Assembly: GCA_947372575.1 (NCBI GenBank)
Contig: CANBUF010000011.1
Location: 1 to 14,202 of the forward strand
Reading direction: 5' to 3'
Length of the DNA stretch: 14,202 bases
DNA from: Alcaligenaceae bacterium
Lineage (GTDB): Bacteria > Pseudomonadota > Gammaproteobacteria > Burkholderiales > Burkholderiaceae
Shown: piece by piece, positions 1 through 7,582 of the stretch
How positions within the stretch are numbered: the stretch's first letter is position 1
How the letters are laid out: each line of letters begins with the position of its first letter
Made by a program: the position numbers and the translations under genes
Notes under the pieces: model-generated
Told to the model about the DNA's origin: nothing
The model's database searches: none
What the model saw: only the letters and a program-made list of their open reading frames with translations

Positions 1-329
1 ACATCACGCTGCGTTTATACACAGAAGCTTCAGCATTTGCAGCCACCAAGGGCATCATCATTGCTGACACCAAGTTCGAGTTTGGACTGGACGGCAACGG
101 TACTTTGCATCTGATGGACGAAGTCCTGACGCCTGACTCCTCAAGATTCTGGCCTGCTGACGGGTACCGCGAAGGCATCAGTCCCCCATCGTTTGACAAA
201 CAGTTCGTGCGTGACTGGCTCGAGACGCAGGTCTGGGATAAAACCCCGCCAGCACCAAGACTGCCCGCTGATGTTATTACCAAGACTGCAGCCAAATACC
301 GCGAAGCGCTGGATCGTCTGACGGCCTGA
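1..329 (+). CDS. purC: SAICAR synthase (PurC), 3' part only
   Basis: Phosphoribosylaminoimidazole-succinocarboxamide synthase joins CAIR and L-aspartate using ATP in cytosolic purine synthesis. Only the last 108 codons are in the window: the frame is open from base 3 to the TGA at 327-329, and the start lies upstream of base 1. The fragment carries C-terminal PurC signatures: a [12 protein letters not shown] stretch (aspartate and lysine typical of the nucleotide/metal site), then [10 protein letters not shown], then [11 protein letters not shown]. The usual bacterial length of this type is near 300 aa, so about a third is seen. It is followed at 359-391 by a terminator-like hairpin and then by purE, so all three early-to-mid purine genes are adjacent. 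The family assignment is secure; nothing can be said about the N-terminal half. Confidence 0.93.
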   Translation, partial: ITLRLYTEASAFAATKGIIIADTKFEFGLDGNGTLHLMDEVLTPDSSRFWPADGYREGISPPSFDKQFVRDWLETQVWDKTPPAPRLPADVITKTAAKYREALDRLTA

Positions 330-358
330 TACTTCTGGTTTTGATTGCTTGATTCACT

Positions 359-391
359 GTGCGACGCCAGAAGCGTCGCACGCTTGTTTTT
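359..391 (+). terminator. Intrinsic terminator or attenuator between purC and purE
   Basis: A perfect 9-bp inverted repeat is seen: GTGCGACGC (359-367), a 5-nt loop CAGAA, and GCGTCGCAC (373-381). It is followed by GCTTGTTTTT (382-391). A GC-rich stem followed by a T-rich run is the standard form of a rho-independent terminator. It starts 30 nt after the purC stop and ends 20 nt before the purE start, leaving no room for a normal promoter between hairpin and purE. It may therefore be a partial terminator that tunes purE-purK-sua5 expression, or a 3'-end stabiliser, rather than an operon boundary. Termination strength cannot be judged from sequence alone. Confidence 0.75.
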
Positions 392-410
392 ACTTTTATC
401 GAGGCTTTGC

Positions 411-938
411 ATGTCCTCTTCATCTTTAGCATCGGGCTCCACTTCTGCAGCCGACAAGCCGATTGTTGGCGTGATCATGGGTTCTTCAAGCGATTGGGAC
501 GTCATGCAGCATGCCGTCAATATGCTCAACGAATTCGGCATAGCCTGTGACACGCGCGTCGTGTCAGCCCATCGCATGCCCCATGATATGGCCGAGTATG
601 GGGCCGCTGCCGCAGAGCGCGGTCTGCGCGCGATTATTGCCGGGGCGGGAGGTGCTGCACATTTACCGGGCATGATGGCCGCGTTGACCGAAGTGCCGGT
701 GTTTGGCGTACCCGTGCCATCACGCTATTTGCGTGGCGAAGACTCGCTACTGTCGATTGTGCAAATGCCAAAGGGTGTCCCGGTGGCAACCTTTGCAATT
801 GGCGAGGCTGGTGCTGCCAATGCTGCACTGCATGTGATTGCAAACCTCGCGACCACCAACCCTGCGTTGCGCGAGCAGCTCAAAGCGTTCCGTGCGCGCC
901 AGACCGAGGCCGCGCGTGCCATGCGGGTGCCACTGTGA
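411..938 (+). CDS. purE: N5-carboxyaminoimidazole ribonucleotide mutase (PurE, class I)
   Basis: PurE moves the carboxyl of N5-CAIR to C4, giving CAIR, and works directly after PurK in bacterial purine synthesis (cytosol, normally octameric). The 175-aa product shows the class I motifs: GSSSDW at residues 24-29 (phosphate/nucleotide site), SAHR at 52-55 with H54 matching the catalytic histidine of the family, and the glycine-rich [13 protein letters not shown] at 78-90. I chose the ATG at 411 because a GAGG motif lies just upstream and the conserved core begins at about residue 17. The frame is open back to 345, but that extra stretch contains the purC-purE hairpin and would add 22 residues with no family match. 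The stop codon overlaps the purK start (GTGA), implying coupled translation. The Ser/Ala-rich first 15 residues look like a lineage-specific tail. Confidence 0.95.
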   Translation: MSSSSLASGSTSAADKPIVGVIMGSSSDWDVMQHAVNMLNEFGIACDTRVVSAHRMPHDMAEYGAAAAERGLRAIIAGAGGAAHLPGMMAALTEVPVFGVPVPSRYLRGEDSLLSIVQMPKGVPVATFAIGEAGAANAALHVIANLATTNPALREQLKAFRARQTEAARAMRVPL

Positions 939-2086
939 TTGCTCCAGGCGAATGGCTTGGGCTCCTTGGGGGCGGTCAGTTGGGCCGCATGTTTGGTCAT
1001 GCAGCCCAAGCGCTGGGCTATCGGGTCGCAGTTCTGGATCCGGATGCTGAAGGCCCAACAGCTTCGGTCGCAGATGCACATATCGCCGCGCCTTACGATG
1101 ACCAGATTGGCCTGATCAAACTCTCGCAAAGATGCCGCGCAGTCACCACGGAATTTGAAAATGTACCCGCCAATAGTTTGCAGACCTTGTCGGCGACTTG
1201 CCGGGTGACACCGGGCGCGTCAGCTGTTGAGATTGTGCAGGACCGTATTGCCGAAAAATCCTTTATCGCCAGCCAGGGTGTACCCGTTGCCCCCTATGCC
1301 GCAATTCGTTCAGCCTCGGACCTCACCTCGGCAGGTGCGCATCTGTTTCCTGGCATTTTAAAAGTCGCCCGACTCGGCTATGACGGCAAGGGGCAGGCGC
1401 GCGTGCGCACGCTTGAGCAGGCGCAAGAGGCCTTTGCGGCCTTTGGTTCCGTGCCTTGTGTGCTCGAAGCCATGCTTGATTTAAAAGAAGAATTATCTGT
1501 TGTGCTGGCCCGTGGTCTGGATGGCGCCTGCGCAGTATTCCCGGTCGCGACCAATGTGCATCACGAGGGTATCCTGGCCGTCACGACCGTCGATATGCAG
1601 CCTGCCGCAAAATCCGCACAAGCGACCGAGGCTGCGCTGACCATCGCCCGTGGCCTGAACTATCACGGCGTCATGTGTGTCGAATTTTTTGTGCTCCAGG
1701 ATGGCCAGTTGCTGGTCAATGAAATTGCACCGCGGCCACACAATAGTGGTCACTTCACAATGAATGCATGCGTCACCAGTCAGTTTGAACAACAGGCACG
1801 CGTGATGGCTGGATTGCCACTAGGCAGCACACGCCTGCTCGCTCCGGTTGTCATGCTCAATATCCTGGGCGATGCCTGGTATCCCGATGCATCCGATGAG
1901 CAGCAAGAGCCTGATTGGTCCGCCGTGCTTGCTGTGCCGGGTGCCTCGTTGCACTTGTATGGCAAACGCGAGGCGCGTCGTGCGCGCAAGATGGGACATG
2001 TAAACATCACGGGTGTGACACTCGCCCAGACGCTTGCCGCAGCCAATCAGGTGGTGCAAGTTTTACGTTTACCCGTGGCAGCCTGA
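935..2086 (+). CDS. purK: N5-carboxyaminoimidazole ribonucleotide synthase (PurK)
   Basis: PurK uses ATP and bicarbonate to carboxylate AIR to N5-CAIR, the substrate of PurE encoded just upstream. The 383-aa protein is a complete ATP-grasp enzyme. It has a preATP-grasp Rossmann-like start with GGGQLGRM at residues 12-19, the EFENVP segment at 73-78, the ATP-grasp glycine loop GYDGKGQ at 148-154, and the metal/phosphate motif [12 protein letters not shown] at 262-273. The start is GTG at 935, overlapping the purE TGA, and gives the expected N-terminus. The length is a little above E. coli PurK (about 355 aa) and normal for betaproteobacteria. It is followed one base later by sua5. No damage is seen. 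Confidence 0.96.
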   Translation: MIAPGEWLGLLGGGQLGRMFGHAAQALGYRVAVLDPDAEGPTASVADAHIAAPYDDQIGLIKLSQRCRAVTTEFENVPANSLQTLSATCRVTPGASAVEIVQDRIAEKSFIASQGVPVAPYAAIRSASDLTSAGAHLFPGILKVARLGYDGKGQARVRTLEQAQEAFAAFGSVPCVLEAMLDLKEELSVVLARGLDGACAVFPVATNVHHEGILAVTTVDMQPAAKSAQATEAALTIARGLNYHGVMCVEFFVLQDGQLLVNEIAPRPHNSGHFTMNACVTSQFEQQARVMAGLPLGSTRLLAPVVMLNILGDAWYPDASDEQQEPDWSAVLAVPGASLHLYGKREARRARKMGHVNITGVTLAQTLAAANQVVQVLRLPVAA

Positions 2087-2087
2087 C

Positions 2088-3158
2088 GTGCCAGATCCCG
2101 TTGTCAGCGCCTCGCAGGCTGAGATCTCTCAGGCAGTCGAGATTTTGCTGCAAGGCGGTTTGGTGGGGTTTCCAACTGAGACGGTCTACGGCCTGGGTGC
2201 AGATGCCGAAAGCCCGGAGGCTGTCGAACGGATCTATCAGGCCAAAGGTCGCCCCTCCAATCACCCTGTGATTGTGCACGTTGCGCCAGAAGCCGACTTG
2301 TCCTACTGGGTAAAGTCCATCCCTGAACAGGCACAAGCCTTAATCGATGCATTCTGGCCAGGTCCGTTAACGCTCATTCTCAAGCGTGCTGCCCATATCT
2401 CTCCAACAGTCAGTGGCGGTCAGGACAGCATCGGTATGCGTTGTCCCTCGCATCCGGTCGCCCAGGCCCTGATCAGGGGCTTTGCTAGTCGCAAGCCCTC
2501 AGGTCAGGGTGGGCTCGCGGCACCTTCGGCGAATCAGTTTGGTCAGGTTTCACCCACGCAAGCCGCGCACGTCCGTACAGAATTCCCGTCGCTGGTTGCA
2601 CAAGGCATGCCTGTGCTGGAGGGCGGTTCAAGCGATGTGGGTATCGAGTCCACGATTGTGGATGTCTCCAGGATCGAAGAGGGGATTGGGCCGGTGTTAT
2701 TGCGTCCGGGCCACATTACGGCGGCCCAACTCGAAGCGGTCTTGAATCAATCTGTACAGGGTGCAGATGCAGGCGCACCTCGCGTGTCGGGTGCGCTCAA
2801 GGCGCACTACGCACCGCACACACCGTTGCAGCTCTGCACCTATGATGAACTGGTCAGCCATGCACAACAACCCAATCTGCCCACTGGAGAACGCTTGGCA
2901 ATTGTTGCTCACAGTGCTTCAACTGCCAGGACACCAATACAGTCCATCGCTTCGGATGCGCAGAAACAGGTCGACTGGATCGCAATGCCTGCCCATCACG
3001 CAGCGTATAGCCATGCCTTGTATGCGACCTTGCGTGCGCTCGATCAATCGGGCTATGCACGCATACTCTGGGAAGTGCTTCCAGATCACCCTGACTGGCT
3101 GGGTATTAAAGACCGGTTAAGTCGTGCCGCGGCTGCGTTTGAAGGCAGCCGCAACTAG
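2088..3158 (+). CDS. sua5: Threonylcarbamoyl-AMP synthase, Sua5 type
   Basis: This enzyme makes L-threonylcarbamoyl-AMP from threonine, bicarbonate and ATP, the first step of t6A37 modification of ANN-decoding tRNAs. The 356-aa product has the YrdC/TsaC domain at roughly residues 10-205: PTETVYGLG at 29-37, the KxR...S active-site signature K53-R55-S57, and SAN at 147-149. A linker containing SGALKAHYAP (about 234-243) leads to a C-terminal Sua5 domain, so it is the long form rather than the short TsaC form. I place the start at GTG 2088, one base after the purK stop. The frame is open further upstream, but only rare starts inside purK are available and the conserved domain begins soon after 2088. 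No strong Shine-Dalgarno is visible, so coupling to purK translation is likely. The gene converges on the Bug gene with only 7 bases between stop codons. Confidence 0.93.
   Translation: MPDPVVSASQAEISQAVEILLQGGLVGFPTETVYGLGADAESPEAVERIYQAKGRPSNHPVIVHVAPEADLSYWVKSIPEQAQALIDAFWPGPLTLILKRAAHISPTVSGGQDSIGMRCPSHPVAQALIRGFASRKPSGQGGLAAPSANQFGQVSPTQAAHVRTEFPSLVAQGMPVLEGGSSDVGIESTIVDVSRIEEGIGPVLLRPGHITAAQLEAVLNQSVQGADAGAPRVSGALKAHYAPHTPLQLCTYDELVSHAQQPNLPTGERLAIVAHSASTARTPIQSIASDAQKQVDWIAMPAHHAAYSHALYATLRALDQSGYARILWEVLPDHPDWLGIKDRLSRAAAAFEGSRN
3129..3152. other. GC-rich hairpin at the convergent sua5/Bug gene ends
   Basis: GCGGCTGC (3129-3136) and GCAGCCGC (3145-3152) form a perfect 8-bp stem with an 8-nt loop, inside the last codons of sua5. 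On the + strand the next T run (TTTT, 3164-3167) comes 11 nt after the stem, and on the minus strand no T run follows. It is therefore not a canonical intrinsic terminator in either direction. It could still slow polymerase or protect 3' ends where the two convergent genes meet. It may also be a chance result of alanine/arginine-rich coding sequence. Confidence 0.3.
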
Positions 3159-3165
3159 CGAGATT

Positions 3166-4158
3166 TTAATTCGCAGAGGCTTTTGATTTTTTAATCAGGT
3201 CAGCCCAGCGCGGGATTTCCCGGGCCATGAGTGCGGCCAGTTCGGCCGGTGATCCATCCACCACAATCATTCCCATCTCTGTGAGTTTGTCTTTGACATC
3301 CTGCTCCTTGAGCGCAATCGAAATATCGCCGCTCAATTTATCAATGATCAGTTTAGGTGTGCCTTTGGGCGCATAGACCGCTTGCCATGAGACCATCTGG
3401 AAGTCCGGTACTCCTGCTTCGATCATGGTGGGTGTATCAGGTGCGACAGCAATCCGTTTGTCGGTTGTGACCGCCAGCAGTTTGAGTTTGCCTGCGGTGA
3501 TCAGTGGAATCGCGGCAGTGAGCTGATCGAACATGAACGTGACCTGGCCTGTGGCCACGTCGGTCATTGCGGGCGGCGTACCTTTGTAAGGGATGTGCGT
3601 GAGCGTGATGCCGAGCCGATCTGCTAGCAGTTCACCAGCCAGATGCGTGGAGGTGCCTGCACCGGAGGAGGCAAAGGTTCTGCGATTCGGATCTTTTTTT
3701 AGTACCTCAATCAAATCGGCAACGCTGTTGATGCCAGAATTGGCCCCCACCAGCAGCACGTTTGGAAGAAAGGCCACTAAGGAGACTGGCTCAAAGTCCT
3801 TGACTGGATCGTAGGCCAGGTTCGGATAGAGACTCGCATTGATCGCGTGGGTACTGATGGTGCCGCCCATGATCGTATACCCATCAGGTGCCGCTTTAGA
3901 GACGTAGGTCGCTCCGATTCCGCCACCCGTGCCAGGCTTGTTTTCTACAATCACACTCTGTTTGAGTGACTCGGTGAGCTTGTGGGCAAGCGTGCGGCCA
4001 ATCACGTCGGTTGAGCCGCCTGGTGTGAACGGTACGACATAGGTGATCGGTTTAGCACCAGGCCATGGCGTTTGCGCCCAAGTTGCGCCTGCAAAAGTCA
4101 CCGCGATTGCGGCCAGGCTGATTCGGGCAACGAGTGCGCGGGAAGGGGTTTTCTTCAA
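3166..4158 (-). CDS. Bug/TctC-family periplasmic solute-binding protein
   Basis: This is a secreted tripartite-tricarboxylate-transporter (TTT) receptor of the Bug family, which binds small carboxylates or related solutes in the periplasm. The 330-aa product has a clear signal peptide: basic MKKTPSRALVAR, a hydrophobic run, and a likely cleavage site after A28 (ATWA/QT). The family start follows at PWPGAKPITYVVPFTPGGSTD (residues 31-51), and the two-lobed fold fills the rest. The start codon is TTG at 4158-4156, supported by GAGGAGA about 7 nt upstream; no better ATG fits. It is the last gene of the minus-strand operon, 29 nt after the RraA-like gene. No TctA/TctB membrane genes are nearby, as is common for orphan Bug proteins of Burkholderiales. 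From context the ligand is probably a sugar acid; that is inference. Confidence 0.9.
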   Translation of the reverse strand: MKKTPSRALVARISLAAIAVTFAGATWAQTPWPGAKPITYVVPFTPGGSTDVIGRTLAHKLTESLKQSVIVENKPGTGGGIGATYVSKAAPDGYTIMGGTISTHAINASLYPNLAYDPVKDFEPVSLVAFLPNVLLVGANSGINSVADLIEVLKKDPNRRTFASSGAGTSTHLAGELLADRLGITLTHIPYKGTPPAMTDVATGQVTFMFDQLTAAIPLITAGKLKLLAVTTDKRIAVAPDTPTMIEAGVPDFQMVSWQAVYAPKGTPKLIIDKLSGDISIALKEQDVKDKLTEMGMIVVDGSPAELAALMAREIPRWADLIKKSKASAN

Positions 4159-4187
4159 GATGGTCTCCTCGAGTATGCCTGTGCTGA

Positions 4188-4904
4188 TTAACGGTTTTTA
4201 GCGGTACGCCATACCTGAAACTCAACGCGGCTATTTTCTTCTGTAGGAGGGTAGAGACCGCGAATGCTGCGACCTTCGAGTACTTTTTCTGTCACGAAAT
4301 CTTCAAAGGCAGTCATTTCAACCGCTTCGGCGGCGATTTCTGCTGCCATGTCCTGAGGGATCACCACCACGCCTTCTGCATCGCCCACCATGACATCACC
4401 TGGGAATACTGCCACATCACCGCAACCAATCGGCCCGTTGATCTCGATAGCCTGATGCAGTGTCAGATTGGTTGGTGGGCTGGGACGGTTGTGATAAGCC
4501 GGGATCGTGAGGGTTGCGATCTCTGGGGAGTCACGAAAACCGCCGTCTGTCACGATGCCTGCGACACCGCGTTTCATCAGACGGCTGACCAGAATGGAGC
4601 CTGCGGAGGCTGCGCGAGGATCTTTACGGCTGTCAACTACCAGCACTGCACCTTCGGGACATTGTTCAACAGCGACGCGCTGTGGATGGCTCTGATCCTG
4701 AAAAACTGAAATCTGGTTGAGGTCTTCACGCGCAGGGATATAGCGCAGGGTGTACGCTTCGCCCACCATGTTGGGCAGCTTGGTGTTGAGTGGGTGAACA
4801 TCCTGGATGAACTGATTGCGCAGTCCACGCTTGAATAAGGCCGTGCACAGGGTTGGGGTGCTGACGTGCATGAGTTGCTTGCGGATTTCAGGAGTAAGTG
4901 CCAT
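4188..4904 (-). CDS. RraA-like putative 2-oxo-acid aldolase
   Basis: The product belongs to the RraA / 4-hydroxy-4-methyl-2-oxoglutarate (HMG) aldolase fold family, often labelled ribonuclease regulator RraA or demethylmenaquinone methyltransferase in databases. In the 238-aa protein the core signature is visible: GEAYTLRY at 48-55, PEGAVLVVDSR at 83-93, GSILVSRLMKRGVAGIVTDG at 102-121, then GGFRD with R124-D125. These match the Arg-Asp pair that binds pyruvate and the divalent metal in HMG/CHA aldolases. GDVMVGDAEGVVVIP follows near 168-183. Start ATG 4904-4902 has a GGA about 8 nt upstream. The gene lies between a sugar-acid dehydratase and a Bug protein. I therefore infer it cleaves the 2-keto-3-deoxy sugar acid made by the dehydratase into pyruvate plus an aldehyde, rather than acting on RNase E. 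Substrate unknown. Confidence 0.85.
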   Translation of the reverse strand: MALTPEIRKQLMHVSTPTLCTALFKRGLRNQFIQDVHPLNTKLPNMVGEAYTLRYIPAREDLNQISVFQDQSHPQRVAVEQCPEGAVLVVDSRKDPRAASAGSILVSRLMKRGVAGIVTDGGFRDSPEIATLTIPAYHNRPSPPTNLTLHQAIEINGPIGCGDVAVFPGDVMVGDAEGVVVIPQDMAAEIAAEAVEMTAFEDFVTEKVLEGRSIRGLYPPTEENSRVEFQVWRTAKNR

Positions 4905-4993
4905 GAATTATTCCAAAAAGTAAGTGGTCAAAAGTGCAAATGTGTGTGTGATCGACAAAGCTATGACGATGATGAATCTGGGGATGTAGCTGA

Positions 4994-6733
4994 TTAATAG
5001 ATATCTGGTTCGGCAACGGGTGCGCCGAACGAGGTTTCCAGAAAATCAAAATCACAGCCCTGGTCCGCTTGCAGGATGTGGCGGCTAAACATCCAGCCAT
5101 AGCCACGCTCATAGCGTTTTTCAGGTGCGACCCAGGCTGCGCGACGGATCGCGAGCTCTTCATCACTGACCTCGAGATGGATACTGCGTGCAGGTACATC
5201 GACGGTGATGAGGTCACCGGTTTTAACCAAGGCCAGTGGGCCGCCGATATAGGCCTCGGGGGCTGCATGCAGAATGCAGGCGCCATAGCTCGTGCCACTC
5301 ATGCGCGCATCAGACAGTCGTAACATATCGCGTACGCCTTGCTTGACCAGCTTAAGCGGGATGGGCAGCATGCCCCATTCTGGCATGCCGGGGCCACCTT
5401 GTGGGCCTGCGTTGCGCAACACCATGATGTGGCCTGGTGTGACATCGAGGTTTTCGTCTTCGACTGCCGCTTTCATTTCTGGATAGCTGTCGAATACGAT
5501 CGCGGGTCCGGTGTGTTGTTGCAGATGCGGTGCACAGGCGCTTGGTTTGATGACCGCACCGTTGGGCGCAATGTTGCCACGCAGAACCGCGAGTGCGCCT
5601 TCGGCATACAGGGGGTTGTCGAGTGTGCGGATGACGTCGTCGCTGTAGACCTCTGCGCCCTCGATATTCTGTCCCGTTGTTTTGCCTGTGACCGTGAGTG
5701 TGTTCAGATCCAGATGGGGAGCGATACGATTCATCAGGCCAGGCAGTCCGCCGGCATAATAAAAGTCCTCCATCAGATACTTGTCACCGCTCGGACGAAT
5801 GTTGGCGATGACAGGGACCTTGCGACTGAACGCGTCGAAATCATCGAGCGTGATGGCACAATGCTCACCGGCACGTCTGGACATCGCCACCAGATGCACG
5901 ATCGCATTGGTGCTGCAGCCCATGGCCATCGCGACAGCAATGCCATTTTCAAAGTTGGCACGCGTCAACATGCGTGCTGGCGTGAGATCCTCCCACACCA
6001 TTTCAACGATGCGACGCCCGCATTCGGCCGACATCCGCGGGTGATTTGAATCCGGTGCTGGGATGCTGGAGGAGCCAGGCAAGGCCATACCAATTGCTTC
6101 GGCAATCCCCATCATGGTCGCAGCGGTGCCCATCGTCATGCAGGTGCCGTGACTGCGCGCGATCCCAGCTTCGACTTCAATCCATTGTGTTTTAGAAATT
6201 TTTCCGGCGCGTCGTTCATCCCAGAATTTCCAGGCATCTGAACCTGATCCCAGTACTTTGCCTTTCCAGTTGCCACGCAGCATCGGACCAGCAGGCAAAT
6301 AAATGAAAGGAACGCCTGCCGAGAGTGCACCCATCACCAGGCCTGGCGTGGTCTTGTCGCACCCGCCCATGAGAACCGCGCCATCGATCGGGTGGCTGCG
6401 GATCAACTCTTCGGTATCCATCGCCAGCATGTTGCGATAGAGCATCGTGGTGGGTTTGACGTACTGCTCAGCCAACGAAATCGCAGGCAACTCGAGCGGG
6501 AAACCGCCCGCCTGGAGAATGCCGCGTTTGACGTCTTCGACGCGTTGCTTGAAATGGGTATGGCAAGGGTTGATGTCTGACCAGGTATTGATAATGGCAA
6601 TCACGGGTTTGTTTTCCCAGTCCTGCGGGGCGTAGCCCATCTGCATGGCGCGCGATCGATGTCCAAATGTGCGCAAGTCATCGGGGGCGAACCAGCGTGC
6701 ACTACGGAGCGTCTCAGGTGTTTTACGGGTCAT
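4994..6733 (-). CDS. IlvD/Edd-family sugar-acid dehydratase, L-arabinonate dehydratase-like
   Basis: This Fe-S dehydratase removes water from a sugar acid to give a 2-keto-3-deoxy acid; its best-known relatives use L-arabinonate (also D-fuconate or D-xylonate). The 579-aa length equals that recalled for characterised L-arabinonate dehydratase. The three cluster cysteines are present: C57 in NPCHTH, C125 in GGCDKTTP (K127 being the carbamylated metal-binding lysine position), and C198 in SHGTCMTMGTA. Near the C-terminus DARMSGTS (475-482) holds S479, the catalytic serine position, and T481. Start ATG 6733-6731 has only a weak CGGAA about 12 nt upstream. It is the first gene of the operon, read from the operator-controlled promoter at 6771-6799, and is followed after 89 nt by the RraA-like gene. 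A true dihydroxy-acid dehydratase (IlvD) is less likely because of the length and the catabolic context. Exact substrate not provable here. Confidence 0.88.
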   Translation of the reverse strand: MTRKTPETLRSARWFAPDDLRTFGHRSRAMQMGYAPQDWENKPVIAIINTWSDINPCHTHFKQRVEDVKRGILQAGGFPLELPAISLAEQYVKPTTMLYRNMLAMDTEELIRSHPIDGAVLMGGCDKTTPGLVMGALSAGVPFIYLPAGPMLRGNWKGKVLGSGSDAWKFWDERRAGKISKTQWIEVEAGIARSHGTCMTMGTAATMMGIAEAIGMALPGSSSIPAPDSNHPRMSAECGRRIVEMVWEDLTPARMLTRANFENGIAVAMAMGCSTNAIVHLVAMSRRAGEHCAITLDDFDAFSRKVPVIANIRPSGDKYLMEDFYYAGGLPGLMNRIAPHLDLNTLTVTGKTTGQNIEGAEVYSDDVIRTLDNPLYAEGALAVLRGNIAPNGAVIKPSACAPHLQQHTGPAIVFDSYPEMKAAVEDENLDVTPGHIMVLRNAGPQGGPGMPEWGMLPIPLKLVKQGVRDMLRLSDARMSGTSYGACILHAAPEAYIGGPLALVKTGDLITVDVPARSIHLEVSDEELAIRRAAWVAPEKRYERGYGWMFSRHILQADQGCDFDFLETSFGAPVAEPDIY

Positions 6734-6770
6734 TTTTATATTTCCGAATATTTTTTTAACAACGTTTGGA

Positions 6771-6799
6771 AGTAAAGCACTAATATATTAGTGTGTCAA
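6771..6799 (-). promoter_or_regulatory. Sigma70-like promoter of the dehydratase operon
   Basis: Reading the minus strand, a consensus -35 TTGACA (6799-6794) is followed by exactly 17 nt and then TTTACT (6776-6771), a 4/6 match to the -10 box. Transcription would start near 6764, giving a leader of about 30 nt before the dehydratase ATG at 6733. The 17-nt spacer is made up almost wholly of the 16-bp palindrome described separately, so a bound regulator would block RNA polymerase. The start site is inferred, not measured. Confidence 0.65.
6778..6793. promoter_or_regulatory. 16-bp perfect palindrome, candidate GntR operator
   Basis: CACTAATATATTAGTG is identical to its own reverse complement across all 16 bases. 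It lies in the divergent intergenic region, 49 nt before the gntR start and between the -35 and -10 boxes of the opposite promoter. FCD-type GntR regulators bind as dimers to short palindromes of this size, often AT-rich at the centre. I saw no second copy elsewhere in the window. It probably mediates repression of the dehydratase operon and perhaps autoregulation of gntR. Confidence 0.7.
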
Positions 6800-6842
6800 C
6801 GTTAGAATGCGGCTGCGTCGTCGCGATTGTTAAGGCATTTGA

Positions 6843-7550
6843 ATGACTGTTGTAGAGAAAATCCCCGCACTGAAATTTGACCGGTATCGCCAGAGTGCGC
6901 CGCAGGTCTTTGAGGCGCTACGCGCGCTGATTATTTCGCTCGAGCTTGAGCCTGGTACGGTATTGCCACGTGCTGAACTGGCAGAACACTTCGGGCTCAG
7001 TCAGACGCCTATCCGTGATGCCTTGATGCGCTTGGCCGAAGATGGGTTAGTGGATATCTACCCGCAGCATGCGACGGTGGTGAGCAGGATTGATATTGCG
7101 TCTGCGCTCGAGGTGCATTTTCTGAGACGATCGATTGAGGTGGAAATACTCAAGACCATCTGTGATTTACCCGAGGTGACGCATGCGGGATTGATGCTTG
7201 TCCTAGAGAATCATTTAGGCGTGCAGCAGCAGTGCCTGATGCCTCTGAATTATTCAGAGTTGGCGAAAGCCGATGCGGCATTCCATCGCGAAATGTATGT
7301 CACAGCAGGTGTGGGTAATCTCTGGGATCTGGTGTGCCAGCGTAGTGGCCAGATCGATCGTCTGCGCAGGTTAAATCTCCCCGCAGAGGGCAAGGCGCAA
7401 GCCATTGTCAGAGATCATGGAGCGATTCTGGATGCCTTACGTCGTAAAGACAAGGCGGGTGCCGAGTTAGCGCTGCGTGTGCATCTGGGCGGCACTCTTT
7501 CTTTTGTGAAAGAGATTCATACGCTATACCCGGATTGGGTTAAAGCTTGA
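6843..7550 (+). CDS. GntR-family (FadR/FCD subfamily) transcriptional regulator
   Basis: This is a DNA-binding regulator that most likely senses a sugar acid or its keto-deoxy product and controls the divergent dehydratase-aldolase-Bug operon. The 235-aa product has a winged helix-turn-helix at about residues 20-80: LELEPGTVLPRAELAEHFG, then the recognition-helix segment SQTPIRDALMRLAEDGLV, then a wing. An all-helical FCD domain follows (about 85-225). D144, H148, H192 and H214 are spaced as the metal/ligand-binding set of FCD proteins. Start ATG 6843 is preceded by AAGG about 8 nt upstream. Its end converges on the lactonase gene with 32 nt between, and no hairpin is evident there. It is most likely a repressor released by ligand, judging from the operator inside the opposite promoter; the ligand itself is unknown. 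Confidence 0.92.
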   Translation: MTVVEKIPALKFDRYRQSAPQVFEALRALIISLELEPGTVLPRAELAEHFGLSQTPIRDALMRLAEDGLVDIYPQHATVVSRIDIASALEVHFLRRSIEVEILKTICDLPEVTHAGLMLVLENHLGVQQQCLMPLNYSELAKADAAFHREMYVTAGVGNLWDLVCQRSGQIDRLRRLNLPAEGKAQAIVRDHGAILDALRRKDKAGAELALRVHLGGTLSFVKEIHTLYPDWVKA

Positions 7551-7582
7551 TGTTTAAGGCTTAACGTTTAAATCCTTGCGCT

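Noticed and set aside
345..410. Upstream extension of purE to a start at 345
   Set aside because: The extra 22 residues are translated from the purC-purE hairpin and T run and have no family match; ATG 411 has a Shine-Dalgarno and gives a normal PurE N-terminus.
2034..2087. Longer start for sua5 inside purK (TTG 2034)
   Set aside because: The extension is just purK read in another frame; the GTG at 2088 one base after the purK stop is a simpler start.
5339..6049. 236-aa open frame on the + strand opposite the dehydratase
   Set aside because: It lies wholly antisense to a highly conserved gene, has no recognisable domain and a composition (Cys/His/Arg-rich) typical of shadow frames.
4994..6733. 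Biosynthetic dihydroxy-acid dehydratase (IlvD)
   Set aside because: Same superfamily, but the 579-aa length, cysteine spacing and context with a GntR regulator, RraA-like protein and Bug protein fit a sugar-acid dehydratase better.
7551..7582. Terminator between convergent gntR and lactonase genes
   Set aside because: The 32-nt gap has repeated TTTAA/TTAA words but no stable GC-containing stem with a T run, so no terminator is called.
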